In this document: positions 44,836-54,150 of the stretch, piece after piece
How the letters are laid out: every line of letters starts with the position of its first letter
How positions within the stretch are numbered: position 1 is the stretch's first letter
NCBI RefSeq assembly: GCF_019317285.1
Contig: NZ_CP079218.1
Location: 1,116,001-1,180,000, forward strand
DNA length: 64,000 nucleotides
From: Pedobacter sp. D749
Lineage (GTDB): Bacteria; Bacteroidota; Bacteroidia; Sphingobacteriales; Sphingobacteriaceae
Direction: 5' to 3'
The notes under the pieces: generated by a model
Told to the model about the DNA's origin: nothing
The model's database searches: none
The model's input: only the letters and a program-made list of their open reading frames with translations
Made by a program: the position numbers and the translations under genes

Positions 44836-45543
44836 ATGAAAAAACTAAATTATCTCTCAATTGCATTAATTTTATTATTTATCATTTCTTCATGCAAGAA
44901 ACAAGAAGAATATGTAATTAATGATAAATTAAATCCGGATGAAATTATCAACATCACATCAATCCAGCCTGGCTCCTTTGCTGCTGATAGCAATTCGAAA
45001 TATATCATTCGTGTTCAGATCAATTCACGTACAGACTCCGCAGTGAGCGTGAACTTAACCACAACATCTGGACTAATAAATTCAAAATCTAGGTCTGAAA
45101 CAATGCGCGTAAATGTAAACAGGTATGCTGATTTTATATTAACAGCAGGACAGACACCAGGGCCGATTTCTCTTAGGGCATCAGTATTGAGCACCTTTTT
45201 CCGCGATACAATCTTAACTTTCACCAAATCATATCCCGATACGATTTTATTGCATCCAGAAGCCTATACGATTGCCAAAAACTCATCCGTTGTGGCAAAC
45301 ATCCAGCTGATTAAAAATATGGGATTCCCAAGTAAAAATCAAACAATATTTCTGTCTGCTTTAGATATAAGCGGCAATAACATTGGAAGATTTACCTACA
45401 CTGGCTCATATAGTCCTGGAGCAGTCATTAGTGGATCTTTTAGTCCGCCTACAGATTATATAGGAGTAGTAACGCTTGTGACTACGGTTGTTAAAGAAGA
45501 CGGGGGGAAAATCGTGGGCAAGAACAATATTAATGTTCAATAA
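44836..45543 (+). CDS. Island cassette gene 3: lipoprotein with Ig-like repeats
   Basis: 235 residues. A lipoprotein signal ends in IISSC (Cys-20) followed by KKQEE. Two beta-sandwich-like stretches follow: YIIRVQINSRTDSAVSVNLTT to ISLRASVLS, and ILLHPEAYTIAKNSSVVANIQL to IGVVTLVTTVV. A membrane-anchored surface or periplasmic protein is likely. No family was recognised. It completes the cassette. Confidence 0.65.
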   Translation: MKKLNYLSIALILLFIISSCKKQEEYVINDKLNPDEIINITSIQPGSFAADSNSKYIIRVQINSRTDSAVSVNLTTTSGLINSKSRSETMRVNVNRYADFILTAGQTPGPISLRASVLSTFFRDTILTFTKSYPDTILLHPEAYTIAKNSSVVANIQLIKNMGFPSKNQTIFLSALDISGNNIGRFTYTGSYSPGAVISGSFSPPTDYIGVVTLVTTVVKEDGGKIVGKNNINVQ

Positions 45544-45567
45544 TAATAAGGAGATATGCTTATATAA

Positions 45568-46008
45568 TCAGTATTTAGTAATGGTGATACACTAAAACAA
45601 CTTCTTGCAAGGAGCAGGTATGTATTGTATAAAAAAGCTTTTGACTGGACACCAAGTCAAAAAGAGCGGGCGGATTTGCTATTTGAAAGATATCCAGACC
45701 TCAAAGTAGCTCATTCGTTTAGTATGGAACTCAGCCATATATTTGATAAGACCACTGAAAAAGTGTTTGGTCTGGCCAAATTAGCTAAATGGCACGAAAA
45801 AGTAAGACAGTCCGCCTTTAAGGCGTTCAATACGGTTGCTAGATCAATTCAGAATCACTATCCGACTATTCTCAACTATTTTGATAACAGGTCCACAAAT
45901 GCTTCGGCCGAATCTTTCAATGCAAAGATCAAAGCTTTTAGATCCCAATTCCGAGGGGTTAAATGCGTAAAGTTTTTCCTGTACAGATTAACTCAATTGT
46001 ATGCTTAA
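45568..46008 (+). mobile_element. ISL3-type transposase remnant (C-terminal part)
   Basis: The frame is open from 45568 and reads NGDTLKQLLARSRYVLYKKA, then SFNAKIKAFRSQFRGVKCVK and FFLYRLTQLYA, the C-terminal part of ISL3-family (ISAon1-like) transposases. The N-terminal domain and most of the DDE core are missing, so it is inactive. It lies at the right edge of the island, 35 bp before the right direct repeat; the sequence in between (CCACAACTTTTGGCGTTGAT) may be the old IS end. Confidence 0.85.
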
Positions 46009-46042
46009 AAAATGCATGGTCCACAACTTTTGGCGTTGATCC

Positions 46043-46134
46043 CTTTAAACTTCTCAATTCCAAATTTTTGCTTAATCCCTTCAAACAAAAAAACCTTTCA
46101 TTTCTGAAAGGTTTTTGTTCGATTTTTTTGTGTA
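46043..46134. repeat. Right direct repeat flanking the island, with tRNA terminator
   Basis: Right copy of the 42075-42170 segment. It contains a hairpin terminator for the minus-strand tRNA pair, AAAACCTTTCA (46090-46100) and TGAAAGGTTTT (46105-46115), with a T run on the minus strand. Confidence 0.8.
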
Positions 46135-46216
46135 CTCGGGGCGGGAATCGAACCCGCACGCCTTTGAAAGCACAGGATTTTAAGTCCTGCGTGTCTACCA
46201 GTTCCACCACCCGAGC
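46133..46216 (-). tRNA. tRNA-Leu (UAA), copy 2
   Basis: 84 nt with the same sequence as copy 1 over the whole gene, anticodon UAA, class II variable arm, no encoded CCA. It is located 4436 bp from copy 1 in the same orientation. The spacer to tRNA-Gly is partly diverged between the two pairs. Confidence 0.97.
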
Positions 46217-46288
46217 ATTAGCCGCTGCCGATCTCCATCGGCTTGGTTAACTTTAAAATAAATGCCTTCTGGTAGGAAGGCATTTTGG

Positions 46289-46361
<73 letters not shown>

Positions 46362-46399
46362 ATTTACAAAACTGATGTTGTTGTTTCGTTTTGGTGATG

Positions 46400-46429
46400 C
46401 AAATATAGGCAGATTTATATTTCTGTCAA
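46400..46429 (-). promoter_or_regulatory. Bacteroidota-type promoter for tRNA pair, copy 2
   Basis: On the minus strand: TTG (46429-46427), 19 nt, TATATTTG (46407-46400). The spacing is identical to copy 1 although the sequence around it is mostly different, which supports function. Confidence 0.8.
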
Positions 46430-46455
46430 GAGATTTCTTGTTAAAAATTTAATAT

Positions 46456-46944
46456 TTAATTTAAATTGCTGGCTTTCAGTACCAGTAAAATTAAATCAGT
46501 TTCAAAACCTTTTGCCTGAAGGTAGCTCATCAGCTTATTTTTCCGTTTGAACGCATCATTTTCACCTAAATTTTCTGCTTTTTTAACCGCTAATTTTTCT
46601 ATCGTTTGCAAATAATCATCTTCATCTATACTGTAAATTGCTTTTTGTAAAATTTTATCAGGAACGCCTTTCAATTTTAAACCCTGTTTAATTTTAACCC
46701 GGCCCCAATGTTTGATGTTGAATTTGCCCGATGCATAACTTTTGGCAAACCTTTCTTCATTCAAAAAATTGTTGATGATCAGGTCCGTAATAATTTCTTC
46801 CAGTTCATCCCCCCGCATTCCCCATTCTACCAGTTTGTACCGCATCTCTTTTTGTGAGCGTTCCTGGTAAACGCAAAAACTTTCCGCTTTGGCCAAAGCT
46901 TGTTTTTTATCTAATAATACTGCTTCTTGTTTACCGCTTTTCAT
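46456..46944 (-). CDS. recX: RecX regulatory protein
   Basis: 162 residues, helical, with three-helix repeats. Family pieces are AESFCVYQERSQKEMRYKLVEWG, IITDLIINNFLNEERFAKSYASGK and WGRVKIKQGLKLKGVPDKIL. RecX modulates RecA filaments in recombination and SOS repair. It is divergent from murF-alr with a 61 bp spacer and follows the tRNA genes on the same strand. Confidence 0.92.
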   Translation of the reverse strand: MKSGKQEAVLLDKKQALAKAESFCVYQERSQKEMRYKLVEWGMRGDELEEIITDLIINNFLNEERFAKSYASGKFNIKHWGRVKIKQGLKLKGVPDKILQKAIYSIDEDDYLQTIEKLAVKKAENLGENDAFKRKNKLMSYLQAKGFETDLILLVLKASNLN

Positions 46945-47005
46945 AATTAATTACTGAAATTCGTAAAAATAAAAGCGATTACCGTATTTTTCTGAATATA
47001 ATACA

Positions 47006-49465
47006 ATGCAAAATCCAATATATACCGTTGCCAAAATAGCCGAAATTTTAAATGCCGCTCCCAAATTAGTTGATGGTGAGGCGATTATTCTTTACCTGAT
47101 AATTGATAGCCGTTCCGTTTTAGTGCCAGAAAATTCTATGTTTTTTGCGCTTTCCTCACACCGCGATGGACATGAATTTATTAAAGATGCCTATGCAAAA
47201 GAAATCAGAAATTTTGTAATTACCGAAGCGAAATACATTCACGAATATCCAGACTGCAATTTTTTATTGGTAAATGATGCATTAGAGGCGCTACAAAAAT
47301 TAAGTGCTTATCATCGGAATCAATTTGATTTAAAAACAATAGGTATTACGGGGAGCAACGGGAAAACTATTGTTAAAGAATGGTTATATCAGCTTTTGGC
47401 AACCGACTTTAATATTGTTAAAAGTCCGAAAAGTTATAATTCGCAAATAGGAGTGCCGCTTTCAGTTTGGCAGATTGAGGCTGATGATACCTTAGGCATT
47501 TTTGAAGCTGGTATTTCTGCGGTTAATGAGATGCAGCATTTAGCCGAAATTATCCGTCCTGAAATCGGAATCTTAACCAATATCGGCGAAGCACATGCGG
47601 AAGGATTCGGTTCTAAAAAAGAAAAACTTAAAGAAAAACTGAAACTCTTTGCAGCATCTGAACTATTTATTTACTCGCCAGAATACGTAACCGAAGTACG
47701 TGCGAAAGATTTGCCCGGTAAGAAAAAGTTTAGCTGGAGCAGCAAGCAGCTTGCTGACCTGCAGATTACTACTGTTGAACCCATTGAAGGGAATTGCTAT
47801 TTAAGGGCCATTTATCAGAATATGGAAATAGAGTGTATGTTGCCATTTAAAGATAAAGCCTCGATAGAAAATGGCATGATCTGCTGGGCAACTTTATTGG
47901 CTTTAGGTTATACCCCTGAGCAGGCCGATCTGCGTTTGGAGAAACTGAGCCATGTAAGCATGCGTCTTGAACTGAAAAATGGTATTAATCAATGTTCCAT
48001 CATAGACGATTCGTATAGTGCTGATATTTCTTCATTGGCTATAGCGCTGGATTTTTTAAATCAACAGAACCAGCACCCTAAGAAAACGGTTATCCTTTCC
48101 GAGTTATTTGAAACCGGGAGAGACGATCTTGATTTATATACCGAAATAGCCGGATTGCTCTCGCAGAAAAAGGTAAACAGGTTAATTGGTATCGGAACAC
48201 ATATTTCGCATTACGCCGATCTTTTTAATTTCGAAACCCAGTTTTTTGAGGATACCAATGCTTTTGTGGAGGCTTTTCCGGGTTTACAGTTTAACCACGA
48301 AACCATATTGGTAAAAGGAGCCAGGCGCTTTGAATTTGGACGCATCAGTAAACTGCTTACCCAAAAAATACACGACACGGTTTTAGAGATCGACCTGAAT
48401 GCCATGGTAGGCAACCTGCAGTTTTACCGTTCCAAAATTAAGCCTGGCGTTAAAATCATGGCCATGGTGAAGGCCTTTTCGTATGGAAGCGGAAGTTTCG
48501 AAATCGCCAATTTATTGCAGTTCCACAAGGTAGATTATTTAGCTGTAGCTTATGCCGATGAAGGTATTGCTTTACGGAAAGCCGGAATTACGCTGCCCAT
48601 TATGGTGATGAGTCCTGAAGAATCTGCTTTTGAAGCGATTATCAAACACAGGCTCGAACCTGAAATTTATAGTGTAGAGATTCTGAACAGCTTTTTAAAT
48701 GCACTATCGGATTATGATTTCGATTATCCAATCCACATTAAAATAGATAGTGGCATGCACCGCTTAGGTTTCGATCAGGCTGAAATGGATGCCTTATCTG
48801 ATCTGCTAAAGGATTCAGCAAGGGTAAAAGTGCAGAGTATTTTTTCTCATTTAGTGGCTAGTGATGCTGCGGAACACGATGGATTTACACAACAACAGAT
48901 TGAAAGATTTAAAACTATCGCTAATCAGTTGGTAAATGTTTTAGGCTATAAACCGCTGCTTCATATATCCAATACTTCTGGTATTTCACGCTGGCCTGAA
49001 GCGCAGATGGATATGGTTCGTTTAGGGATTGGTTTATACGGTTTCGATTCTGCTTTGGCCAATAACCGCGGTTTACAGACGGTAATGGTGCTTAAAACTA
49101 CTGTTACGCAGGTGAAAACTTTGGAGGCAGGAGAAACCGTAGGTTACAGCCGAAAAGGTGTGATGCAAAATGGCGGAAAAATTGCCACTGTAAAAATTGG
49201 GTATGCTGATGGCTACACCAGGTATTTTGGCAATGGCGTGGGTAAAATGCTGGTTAATGGTCATTTAGTGCCGGTAATAGGTTCAATCTGCATGGATATG
49301 ACCATGTTGGATGTTACAGGTATTGATGTTAAACCCGGTGATGAAGCCATCGTATTTAATCAGGAGCATACCATTATGCAGCTCGCCAAAGATATCAATA
49401 CCATTCCTTATGAAATTTTAACGAATATCTCGCAAAGGGTAAAGCGGGTTTATTTTTATGAGTAA
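47006..49465 (+). CDS. murF: Bifunctional MurF / alanine racemase
   Basis: 819 residues. Residues 1 to about 455 are a Mur ligase (MurF) with the ATP loop GITGSNGKTIVKEW, NIGEAHAEGFGS and DDSYSADISS. Residues ~460-819 are a fold-type III alanine racemase; the PLP lysine is K489 in AMVKAFSYGSGS, and RLGIGLYGFDS and GSICMDMTMLD match the C-terminal half. One protein would racemise alanine and ligate D-Ala-D-Ala to the UDP-MurNAc-tripeptide in peptidoglycan synthesis. This fusion is typical of Bacteroidota. Both active-site motifs look intact. Confidence 0.95.
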   Translation: MQNPIYTVAKIAEILNAAPKLVDGEAIILYLIIDSRSVLVPENSMFFALSSHRDGHEFIKDAYAKEIRNFVITEAKYIHEYPDCNFLLVNDALEALQKLSAYHRNQFDLKTIGITGSNGKTIVKEWLYQLLATDFNIVKSPKSYNSQIGVPLSVWQIEADDTLGIFEAGISAVNEMQHLAEIIRPEIGILTNIGEAHAEGFGSKKEKLKEKLKLFAASELFIYSPEYVTEVRAKDLPGKKKFSWSSKQLADLQITTVEPIEGNCYLRAIYQNMEIECMLPFKDKASIENGMICWATLLALGYTPEQADLRLEKLSHVSMRLELKNGINQCSIIDDSYSADISSLAIALDFLNQQNQHPKKTVILSELFETGRDDLDLYTEIAGLLSQKKVNRLIGIGTHISHYADLFNFETQFFEDTNAFVEAFPGLQFNHETILVKGARRFEFGRISKLLTQKIHDTVLEIDLNAMVGNLQFYRSKIKPGVKIMAMVKAFSYGSGSFEIANLLQFHKVDYLAVAYADEGIALRKAGITLPIMVMSPEESAFEAIIKHRLEPEIYSVEILNSFLNALSDYDFDYPIHIKIDSGMHRLGFDQAEMDALSDLLKDSARVKVQSIFSHLVASDAAEHDGFTQQQIERFKTIANQLVNVLGYKPLLHISNTSGISRWPEAQMDMVRLGIGLYGFDSALANNRGLQTVMVLKTTVTQVKTLEAGETVGYSRKGVMQNGGKIATVKIGYADGYTRYFGNGVGKMLVNGHLVPVIGSICMDMTMLDVTGIDVKPGDEAIVFNQEHTIMQLAKDINTIPYEILTNISQRVKRVYFYE

Positions 49466-49564
49466 GAGCTATGCTAAATTGTTTAATTGATATATTGTTG
49501 GCTATACAGTGTTAACAATTGAGCAATTAAACAATTCTAACCATATTTTTCCTAATTTTGCACC

Positions 49565-50155
49565 ATGAATAAAGTCGGGAAAGCTATTTTAAACTATTTG
49601 ATTAAAGGTTTATTAATTGTTGTGCCCATTGCCGTGAGTATTTTTATTGTGGTTTGGGCAGTTACAACAGTTGATAGCTGGTTAAATGTAAACAATATTT
49701 TAGGTGTAAATCCCAATACAGGCGAAAGCCGAAATATCCCTGGTTTAGGTTTGCTGACGGTTTTAGCCCTTATTTTGCTGGCTGGTATTTTTGTAACCAA
49801 TTTGGTAACCGAACCGATGTACAATTGGTTCCAGCGGATGATGCAACGGTTGCCATTACTTAACTTTATTTATTCATCCATAAAAGATTTAACAGAGGCT
49901 TTTGTTGGCGATGAGAAGAAATTTAACCACCCGGTGCTGGTTGAAGTAGAGGGGGGCTTAAAAAAGATTGGCTTTTTAACGCAGAACGATCTGCATAAAC
50001 TCAATCTGCCTGATGAGGTAGCTGTATATTTTCCACTTTCTTATTCTTTTGCTGGCCAGCTTTGTATTGTAAGAAGAGATAAGGTGACTGATTTGCAGAT
50101 GACAGCCGCTGATGCCATGAAACTGGTGGTAAGTGGTGGTGTAAGCGGACTTTAA
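49565..50155 (+). CDS. DUF502 membrane protein
   Basis: 196 residues with two N-terminal helices (LIKGLLIVVPIAVSIFIVVW and GLLTVLALILLAGIFVTNLV) and a soluble C-terminal domain containing FQRMMQRLPLLNFIYSSIKD and VAVYFPLSYSFAGQL. This is the DUF502 (COV-like) family, of unknown function. A TAATTTTG -7-like element lies at 49553-49560, five bases before the ATG, so the mRNA may have almost no leader. Confidence 0.88.
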   Translation: MNKVGKAILNYLIKGLLIVVPIAVSIFIVVWAVTTVDSWLNVNNILGVNPNTGESRNIPGLGLLTVLALILLAGIFVTNLVTEPMYNWFQRMMQRLPLLNFIYSSIKDLTEAFVGDEKKFNHPVLVEVEGGLKKIGFLTQNDLHKLNLPDEVAVYFPLSYSFAGQLCIVRRDKVTDLQMTAADAMKLVVSGGVSGL

Positions 50156-50561
50156 CCATTTCTAATCTGGCCTTAGCATCTCGCTACGTGATGAAATAGT
50201 TCTTTAAAGGCTATATTAGTATTTCTATTGCCCTAGTGAGATGCTAAAACCACATCGTTTCGTCGTTATATCTGATGACTGCCCGCGCACAATAGCCCTG
50301 ATGGAAATGGAAATCCCTTTTGGGTACCGGTAATTGTTGGTATAGAATAATTCCCAAAAGGATTGGAATGTACAGCAGGACCGGAACCGCCCTATTGATT
50401 ACGGGTATTAGCGCTTCAAAAAGAAACGACTTTAGTCTTAGTGTCTCGCTACGAGACTGAATAATTCTATAAAGTTGAGATTAATACTTTTTATTGTCTT
50501 AGCGAGAAATGCTAAGACCAGATTGTCGCTTACAGATTCTTCGCTGCGCTCAGAATGACAA
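50156..50561. repeat. Gene-free region with three inverted repeats
   Basis: No gene is seen in this 406 bp gap. It holds two members of the TAGCRTCTCGCT family (50173-50247; 50435-50520) around a different element at 50294-50392 (inverted AAATCCCTTTTGGG and CCCAAAAGGATT). All can form hairpins between convergent genes. Confidence 0.65.
50173..50247. repeat. Inverted repeat TTAGCATCTCGCTA (copy 2)
   Basis: Arms TTAGCATCTCGCTA (50173-50186) and TAGTGAGATGCTAA (50234-50247) pair fully if one G-T wobble is allowed. Compared with copy 1 (24853-24905) an inner G-C pair has become A-T on both arms. Confidence 0.75.
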
Positions 50562-51056
50562 CTAAAAAATACTCTTAAAAGTAAGCACGCAGAATATAAA
50601 AATAATCAGGCCGAAAATCAGTCTCGAATAGTATTCCCTTATAAAAAGGCCACATAGTACCAGCATATCATCCTCTACATTGGTATGGATCAATCCATTT
50701 CCTGTTGATGCATTAAACAGGATCTGTTTATCTTTATGGTTGTTCAACGACCAACGGCTTAACCAGCTGTTTTGATAACTCCAATCAAAATTTTCGCCAG
50801 ATGCAAATACAATCCTGGCTTTAAAACCCAGCCAATCATAAGTAATTAAGGCTAAAACCTTATTCTGGTTGTCTAAGATTTTAGTTTCTGGTTTAGAAAA
50901 CCCTTCACTTTTCAACAGGTAAATGCCTGCCTGAGTAGTGGCTATTGCCGTATTTTTCCAGGAACCAAAATTGATTGAAAATTTTAAATAGCCATTGTTC
51001 ATTACCTGATAATTACTATCAAATAAACCTTTTCTCCAATTTAATATCTGTTCCAT
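50562..51056 (-). CDS. Tandem paralogue B: C-terminally anchored hypothetical protein
   Basis: 164 residues. The first ~125 are beta-rich and Trp-rich, with NWRKGLFDSNYQVMNNGYLK and ARIVFASGENFDWSYQNSWL. A single hydrophobic helix (FGLIIFIFCVLTFKSIF) closes the protein. The shape resembles LURP/tubby-like beta barrels with a tail anchor, by eye only. It is homologous to the upstream neighbour (same WLS/WGS-RW-N-KD order), so the pair arose by tandem duplication. Function is unknown. Confidence 0.65.
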   Translation of the reverse strand: MEQILNWRKGLFDSNYQVMNNGYLKFSINFGSWKNTAIATTQAGIYLLKSEGFSKPETKILDNQNKVLALITYDWLGFKARIVFASGENFDWSYQNSWLSRWSLNNHKDKQILFNASTGNGLIHTNVEDDMLVLCGLFIREYYSRLIFGLIIFIFCVLTFKSIF

Positions 51057-51084
51057 CTCACAAAAGGGCTAAGTTTTTTACTAT

Positions 51085-51585
51085 TTATGGGCGAAGTGTT
51101 GTTATTGTGATGATCGGTATAAAACATGCAATAACTAAAATGGCCTGTTTGTTATAGATCTGCTTAATAAACAGACCTGCTATGATTAGTAGTTCATTAT
51201 CCGTATCAGACGATAATGTACCACTGTTGCTGCTGGAGTTATACATAATATGCTCATCCTTATAATTGCTTACCGTCCATTGCGAACCCCATAAACTTTT
51301 TGATTTCCATTCATACTGCTCACCGGATTTTAAGCTGATTACCGCTTTTGACTTCCAGGTATCATAATTAATCACCGCAACTACTTCATTTGTTTTTCTA
51401 TCGATTACCTTTGTTCTCGATTGCCAGAAACCTTCGTTTACAAATTGATAGTTTTTATCTTCAAGCATACTTTCTGCATCGCTTCTCCAGCTGCTAAAAG
51501 AAATCATACCTTTTTGAACACCATCTGCAAAAAGCTGAAAGTTTCCGTTAAGCCAATTACTTTTCCAATTGATAAATTTCGACAT
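51085..51585 (-). CDS. Tandem paralogue A: C-terminally anchored hypothetical protein
   Basis: 166 residues. The pattern is shared with paralogue B: NWKSNWLNGNFQLFADG at the start, KAVISLKSGEQYEWKSKSLW, NYKDEHIMYNSSSN, and a C-terminal hydrophobic helix (ILVIACFIPIITITTL). It lies 28 bp upstream of paralogue B on the same strand, so the two are co-expressed. No family was recognised with confidence. Confidence 0.65.
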   Translation of the reverse strand: MSKFINWKSNWLNGNFQLFADGVQKGMISFSSWRSDAESMLEDKNYQFVNEGFWQSRTKVIDRKTNEVVAVINYDTWKSKAVISLKSGEQYEWKSKSLWGSQWTVSNYKDEHIMYNSSSNSGTLSSDTDNELLIIAGLFIKQIYNKQAILVIACFIPIITITTLRP

Positions 51586-51645
51586 ATTAATTGCGTTTTA
51601 TTTTAGATGGCAGTGTTCTTCAGTTGTTACAATAAATGAAGACAT

Positions 51646-51678
51646 AAAAAAAGTGCTTATTGTTTGTAAGCACTTTTT
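51646..51678 (-). terminator. Intrinsic terminator downstream of LOG gene
   Basis: Hairpin with arms AAAAAGTGCTTA (51648-51659) and TAAGCACTTTTT (51667-51678), ~75 bp past the LOG stop codon. The A run at 51646 onward gives the U tract on the minus strand. Confidence 0.75.
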
Positions 51679-51753
51679 AGTTATCAATTATCAGTTTGCA
51701 ATTTTCAGTTAGCCATACTAATGAACCAATGGCAAATGAACTATTAAACCAAC

Positions 51754-52461
51754 CTAAAAATTCGGTTTAAGTACATATTTATCGTAGAAACGGAAAATAT
51801 GCTCTGCGGCTTCTTCAGCGGTATCTACCAACCTGAAAAGGTTTAAATCTTCTTCGTGGATATTATGTTCTTTTTGAAGCATCGTACCTTTAATCCAGTC
51901 AATTAATCCACCCCAATAATCAACGCCCACCAATACAATTGGGAAACGGGCTATTTTGCCGGTCTGGATTAAGGTTAAAGCTTCAAATAGCTCATCCATG
52001 GTGCCAAAACCACCTGGTAATACCACAAAACCCTGGCTATATTTCATGAACATCACCTTGCGCACAAAGAAATAATCAAACTCCAGTAATTTATTATGAT
52101 CGATATATTTATTGTGGAACTGCTCAAAAGGCAACTCAATGTTTAAACCTACCGATTTTCCACCGTTGGTATGGGCGCCTTTGTTACCGGCTTCCATAAT
52201 GCCCGGACCACCGCCTGTAATAACACCATAACCGCGATCGGTTAATAATTTACCACATTGTTCTGCCAATTGATAATATCTATGCGTTTGAGCGGTACGC
52301 GCTGAACCGTAAATGGTAACACATGGGCCAATTTTAGCCAGTTTCTCAAAGCCGTCTACAAATTCGGCCATGATTTTAAAAATTTGCCAGGAATCTGTTA
52401 CTTTAATTTCCTGCCAGTCTTTGTTTTCAAAAGCACTTCTAATTTTTTCTTCACTCGTCAT
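51754..52461 (-). CDS. LOG-family protein (TIGR00730-type)
   Basis: 235 residues with the LOG signatures GGGPGIMEAGNKGAHTNGG and VLPGGFGTMDELFEALT, and VTIYGSARTAQTHRYY near the start. LOG enzymes hydrolyse cytokinin-like or other nucleoside 5'-monophosphates to free base and ribose phosphate. Its start lies 17 bp downstream of the stop of the sodium:solute symporter gene on the same strand, so the two are probably co-transcribed. Confidence 0.92.
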   Translation of the reverse strand: MTSEEKIRSAFENKDWQEIKVTDSWQIFKIMAEFVDGFEKLAKIGPCVTIYGSARTAQTHRYYQLAEQCGKLLTDRGYGVITGGGPGIMEAGNKGAHTNGGKSVGLNIELPFEQFHNKYIDHNKLLEFDYFFVRKVMFMKYSQGFVVLPGGFGTMDELFEALTLIQTGKIARFPIVLVGVDYWGGLIDWIKGTMLQKEHNIHEEDLNLFRLVDTAEEAAEHIFRFYDKYVLKPNF

Positions 52462-52478
52462 ATAAATAATGCTAAATA

Positions 52479-53987
52479 TTAAAATTTGGTCTGCGCATCA
52501 GTTTTTTTGCTGATGAACAACAAGCCTATAAATGTGATTAAACCGTTAATTAAAATCAGTTCCACACTAAAAACGTAACCGCCCAGTAAAGTGGTCGAAT
52601 ACGTGGCAAGCAAGTAACATAAAAAAGGTGATAATAAGCAAACTATTGGGACTAATTTATCATGGAGGCCACGTTTTTTTACAAATAATCCAAAACTATA
52701 TAATCCTAAAAGCGGTCCGTAAGTGTAAGAAGCAATGGTGAAAATTAAGCTGACTACTGATGAACTGTTCAGCGCATTGATTACGAGAATCACCAGGAAC
52801 ATCAAAATAGAAAAGGCCACGTGTACAGTATGGCGTTTTTTTACGGCGTCTTTGGCATTTACATTTTCTGCCTTCGCCATGCCTAAAAAGTCGACACAAA
52901 AGGATGTGGTTAAAGCGGTAAGTGCTGAGTCGGTAGTGGCAAAGGTTGCAGCAGTTAAGCCCAGCATAAAGATAATGGCCGGTATAGCGCCCAGGTTGTT
53001 TAAAGCAGTTTCCGGAAATAGTAAATCTGTTCTTGGTTTTCCGGTAATGTGGTCTAAAGGAATATCGATGCCGTTTTTTGCCGCGAAAATGTATAATAAT
53101 GCACCGACACTCAAAAAGAACACATTCAGAATCACGAATACGCCTGTAAACGTGAACATGTTTTTTTGTGCCTCTTTTATGGTGCTCATGCTCAGGTTTT
53201 TCTGCATCAGATCCTGGTCTAAACCTGTCATGGCAATGGTCACAAAAATACCACCGATAAACTGTTTACTGAAATAGAACTTATTGGTCAGGAAATCATC
53301 TAAAAAGAATATCTTGGAATAGCTACTGTTTTTTACCGTCTCAAATGCCTGCGGAATATTGAAATTTAAACTGTTGCAGATAAAATAAATGGTTAAGAAA
53401 ACCGATAAAACGAGGAAAAAGGTTTGTAAAGTGTCGGTAATAATGATGGTTTTTAATCCACCTTTAAAAGTGTACGACCATATCAATGCCAACGAAATCA
53501 ATACCGTTAACCAAAAGGGAATTCCATAATTGTCGAAGATAAAACGTTGTAAAACAATGACTACCAGATACAGTCTTGTCGCTGAACCCAATGTTCGACT
53601 CAATAAAAAGATCGATGCTGCGGTTTTGTAACTGTAATGCCCCAGCCTTTTTTCAATATAGCTATAAATGGAGGTTAAGTTCATCCGGTAATAAAGCGGG
53701 AGCAAAACTGTAGCGATGATGATAAAGCCAACCGCATTGCCGAGCACAAACTGGAAATATTGAAACTGGTTTCCGCTGGGTGCGCCAACTTCACCAGGTA
53801 CGGATATAAAGGTAACCCCCGAAAGTGCAGTGCCGATCATTCCAAAGGCAACCAGGTACCATTTAGAATTTCTGTTGGCAACAAAAAAAGTGCTATTGTC
53901 TGACGATTTTTTTGAGGTTACAAAAGAAATGACAATCAGTAGCAGAAAGTAACCAATTAGAAAACACAAGAGTATGGTTGGTGACAT
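52479..53987 (-). CDS. Sodium:solute symporter (SSS family)
   Basis: 502 residues with about 13 helices. Family pieces include WYLVAFGMIGTALSGVTFISVPGEVG, GLKTIIITDTLQTFFLVLSV and FAFMLGLTAATFATTDSALTAL-like sequence near residue 350. It imports a small solute with sodium at the inner membrane; the substrate is not readable. The upstream spacer (53988-54398) carries no gene. Confidence 0.9.
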   Translation of the reverse strand: MSPTILLCFLIGYFLLLIVISFVTSKKSSDNSTFFVANRNSKWYLVAFGMIGTALSGVTFISVPGEVGAPSGNQFQYFQFVLGNAVGFIIIATVLLPLYYRMNLTSIYSYIEKRLGHYSYKTAASIFLLSRTLGSATRLYLVVIVLQRFIFDNYGIPFWLTVLISLALIWSYTFKGGLKTIIITDTLQTFFLVLSVFLTIYFICNSLNFNIPQAFETVKNSSYSKIFFLDDFLTNKFYFSKQFIGGIFVTIAMTGLDQDLMQKNLSMSTIKEAQKNMFTFTGVFVILNVFFLSVGALLYIFAAKNGIDIPLDHITGKPRTDLLFPETALNNLGAIPAIIFMLGLTAATFATTDSALTALTTSFCVDFLGMAKAENVNAKDAVKKRHTVHVAFSILMFLVILVINALNSSSVVSLIFTIASYTYGPLLGLYSFGLFVKKRGLHDKLVPIVCLLSPFLCYLLATYSTTLLGGYVFSVELILINGLITFIGLLFISKKTDAQTKF

Positions 53988-54150
53988 AGTTTTATTTTAA
54001 GCTGATAAATGTAAAGAAAAGTATCAAATCAAGCAATATTCCTGAGTCCGAAGTCGGAAGTCCGGAGTCCGAAGTTAAAACGTCCAATAACAATATGCAA
54101 TTATCAGACACCTAAAATCAATATACAAATGATAAATAAACGCTAATCAA

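Noticed and set aside
42171..46042. Active integrative element
   Set aside because: No integrase or complete transposase is encoded; the only mobile gene is a truncated ISL3-type remnant.
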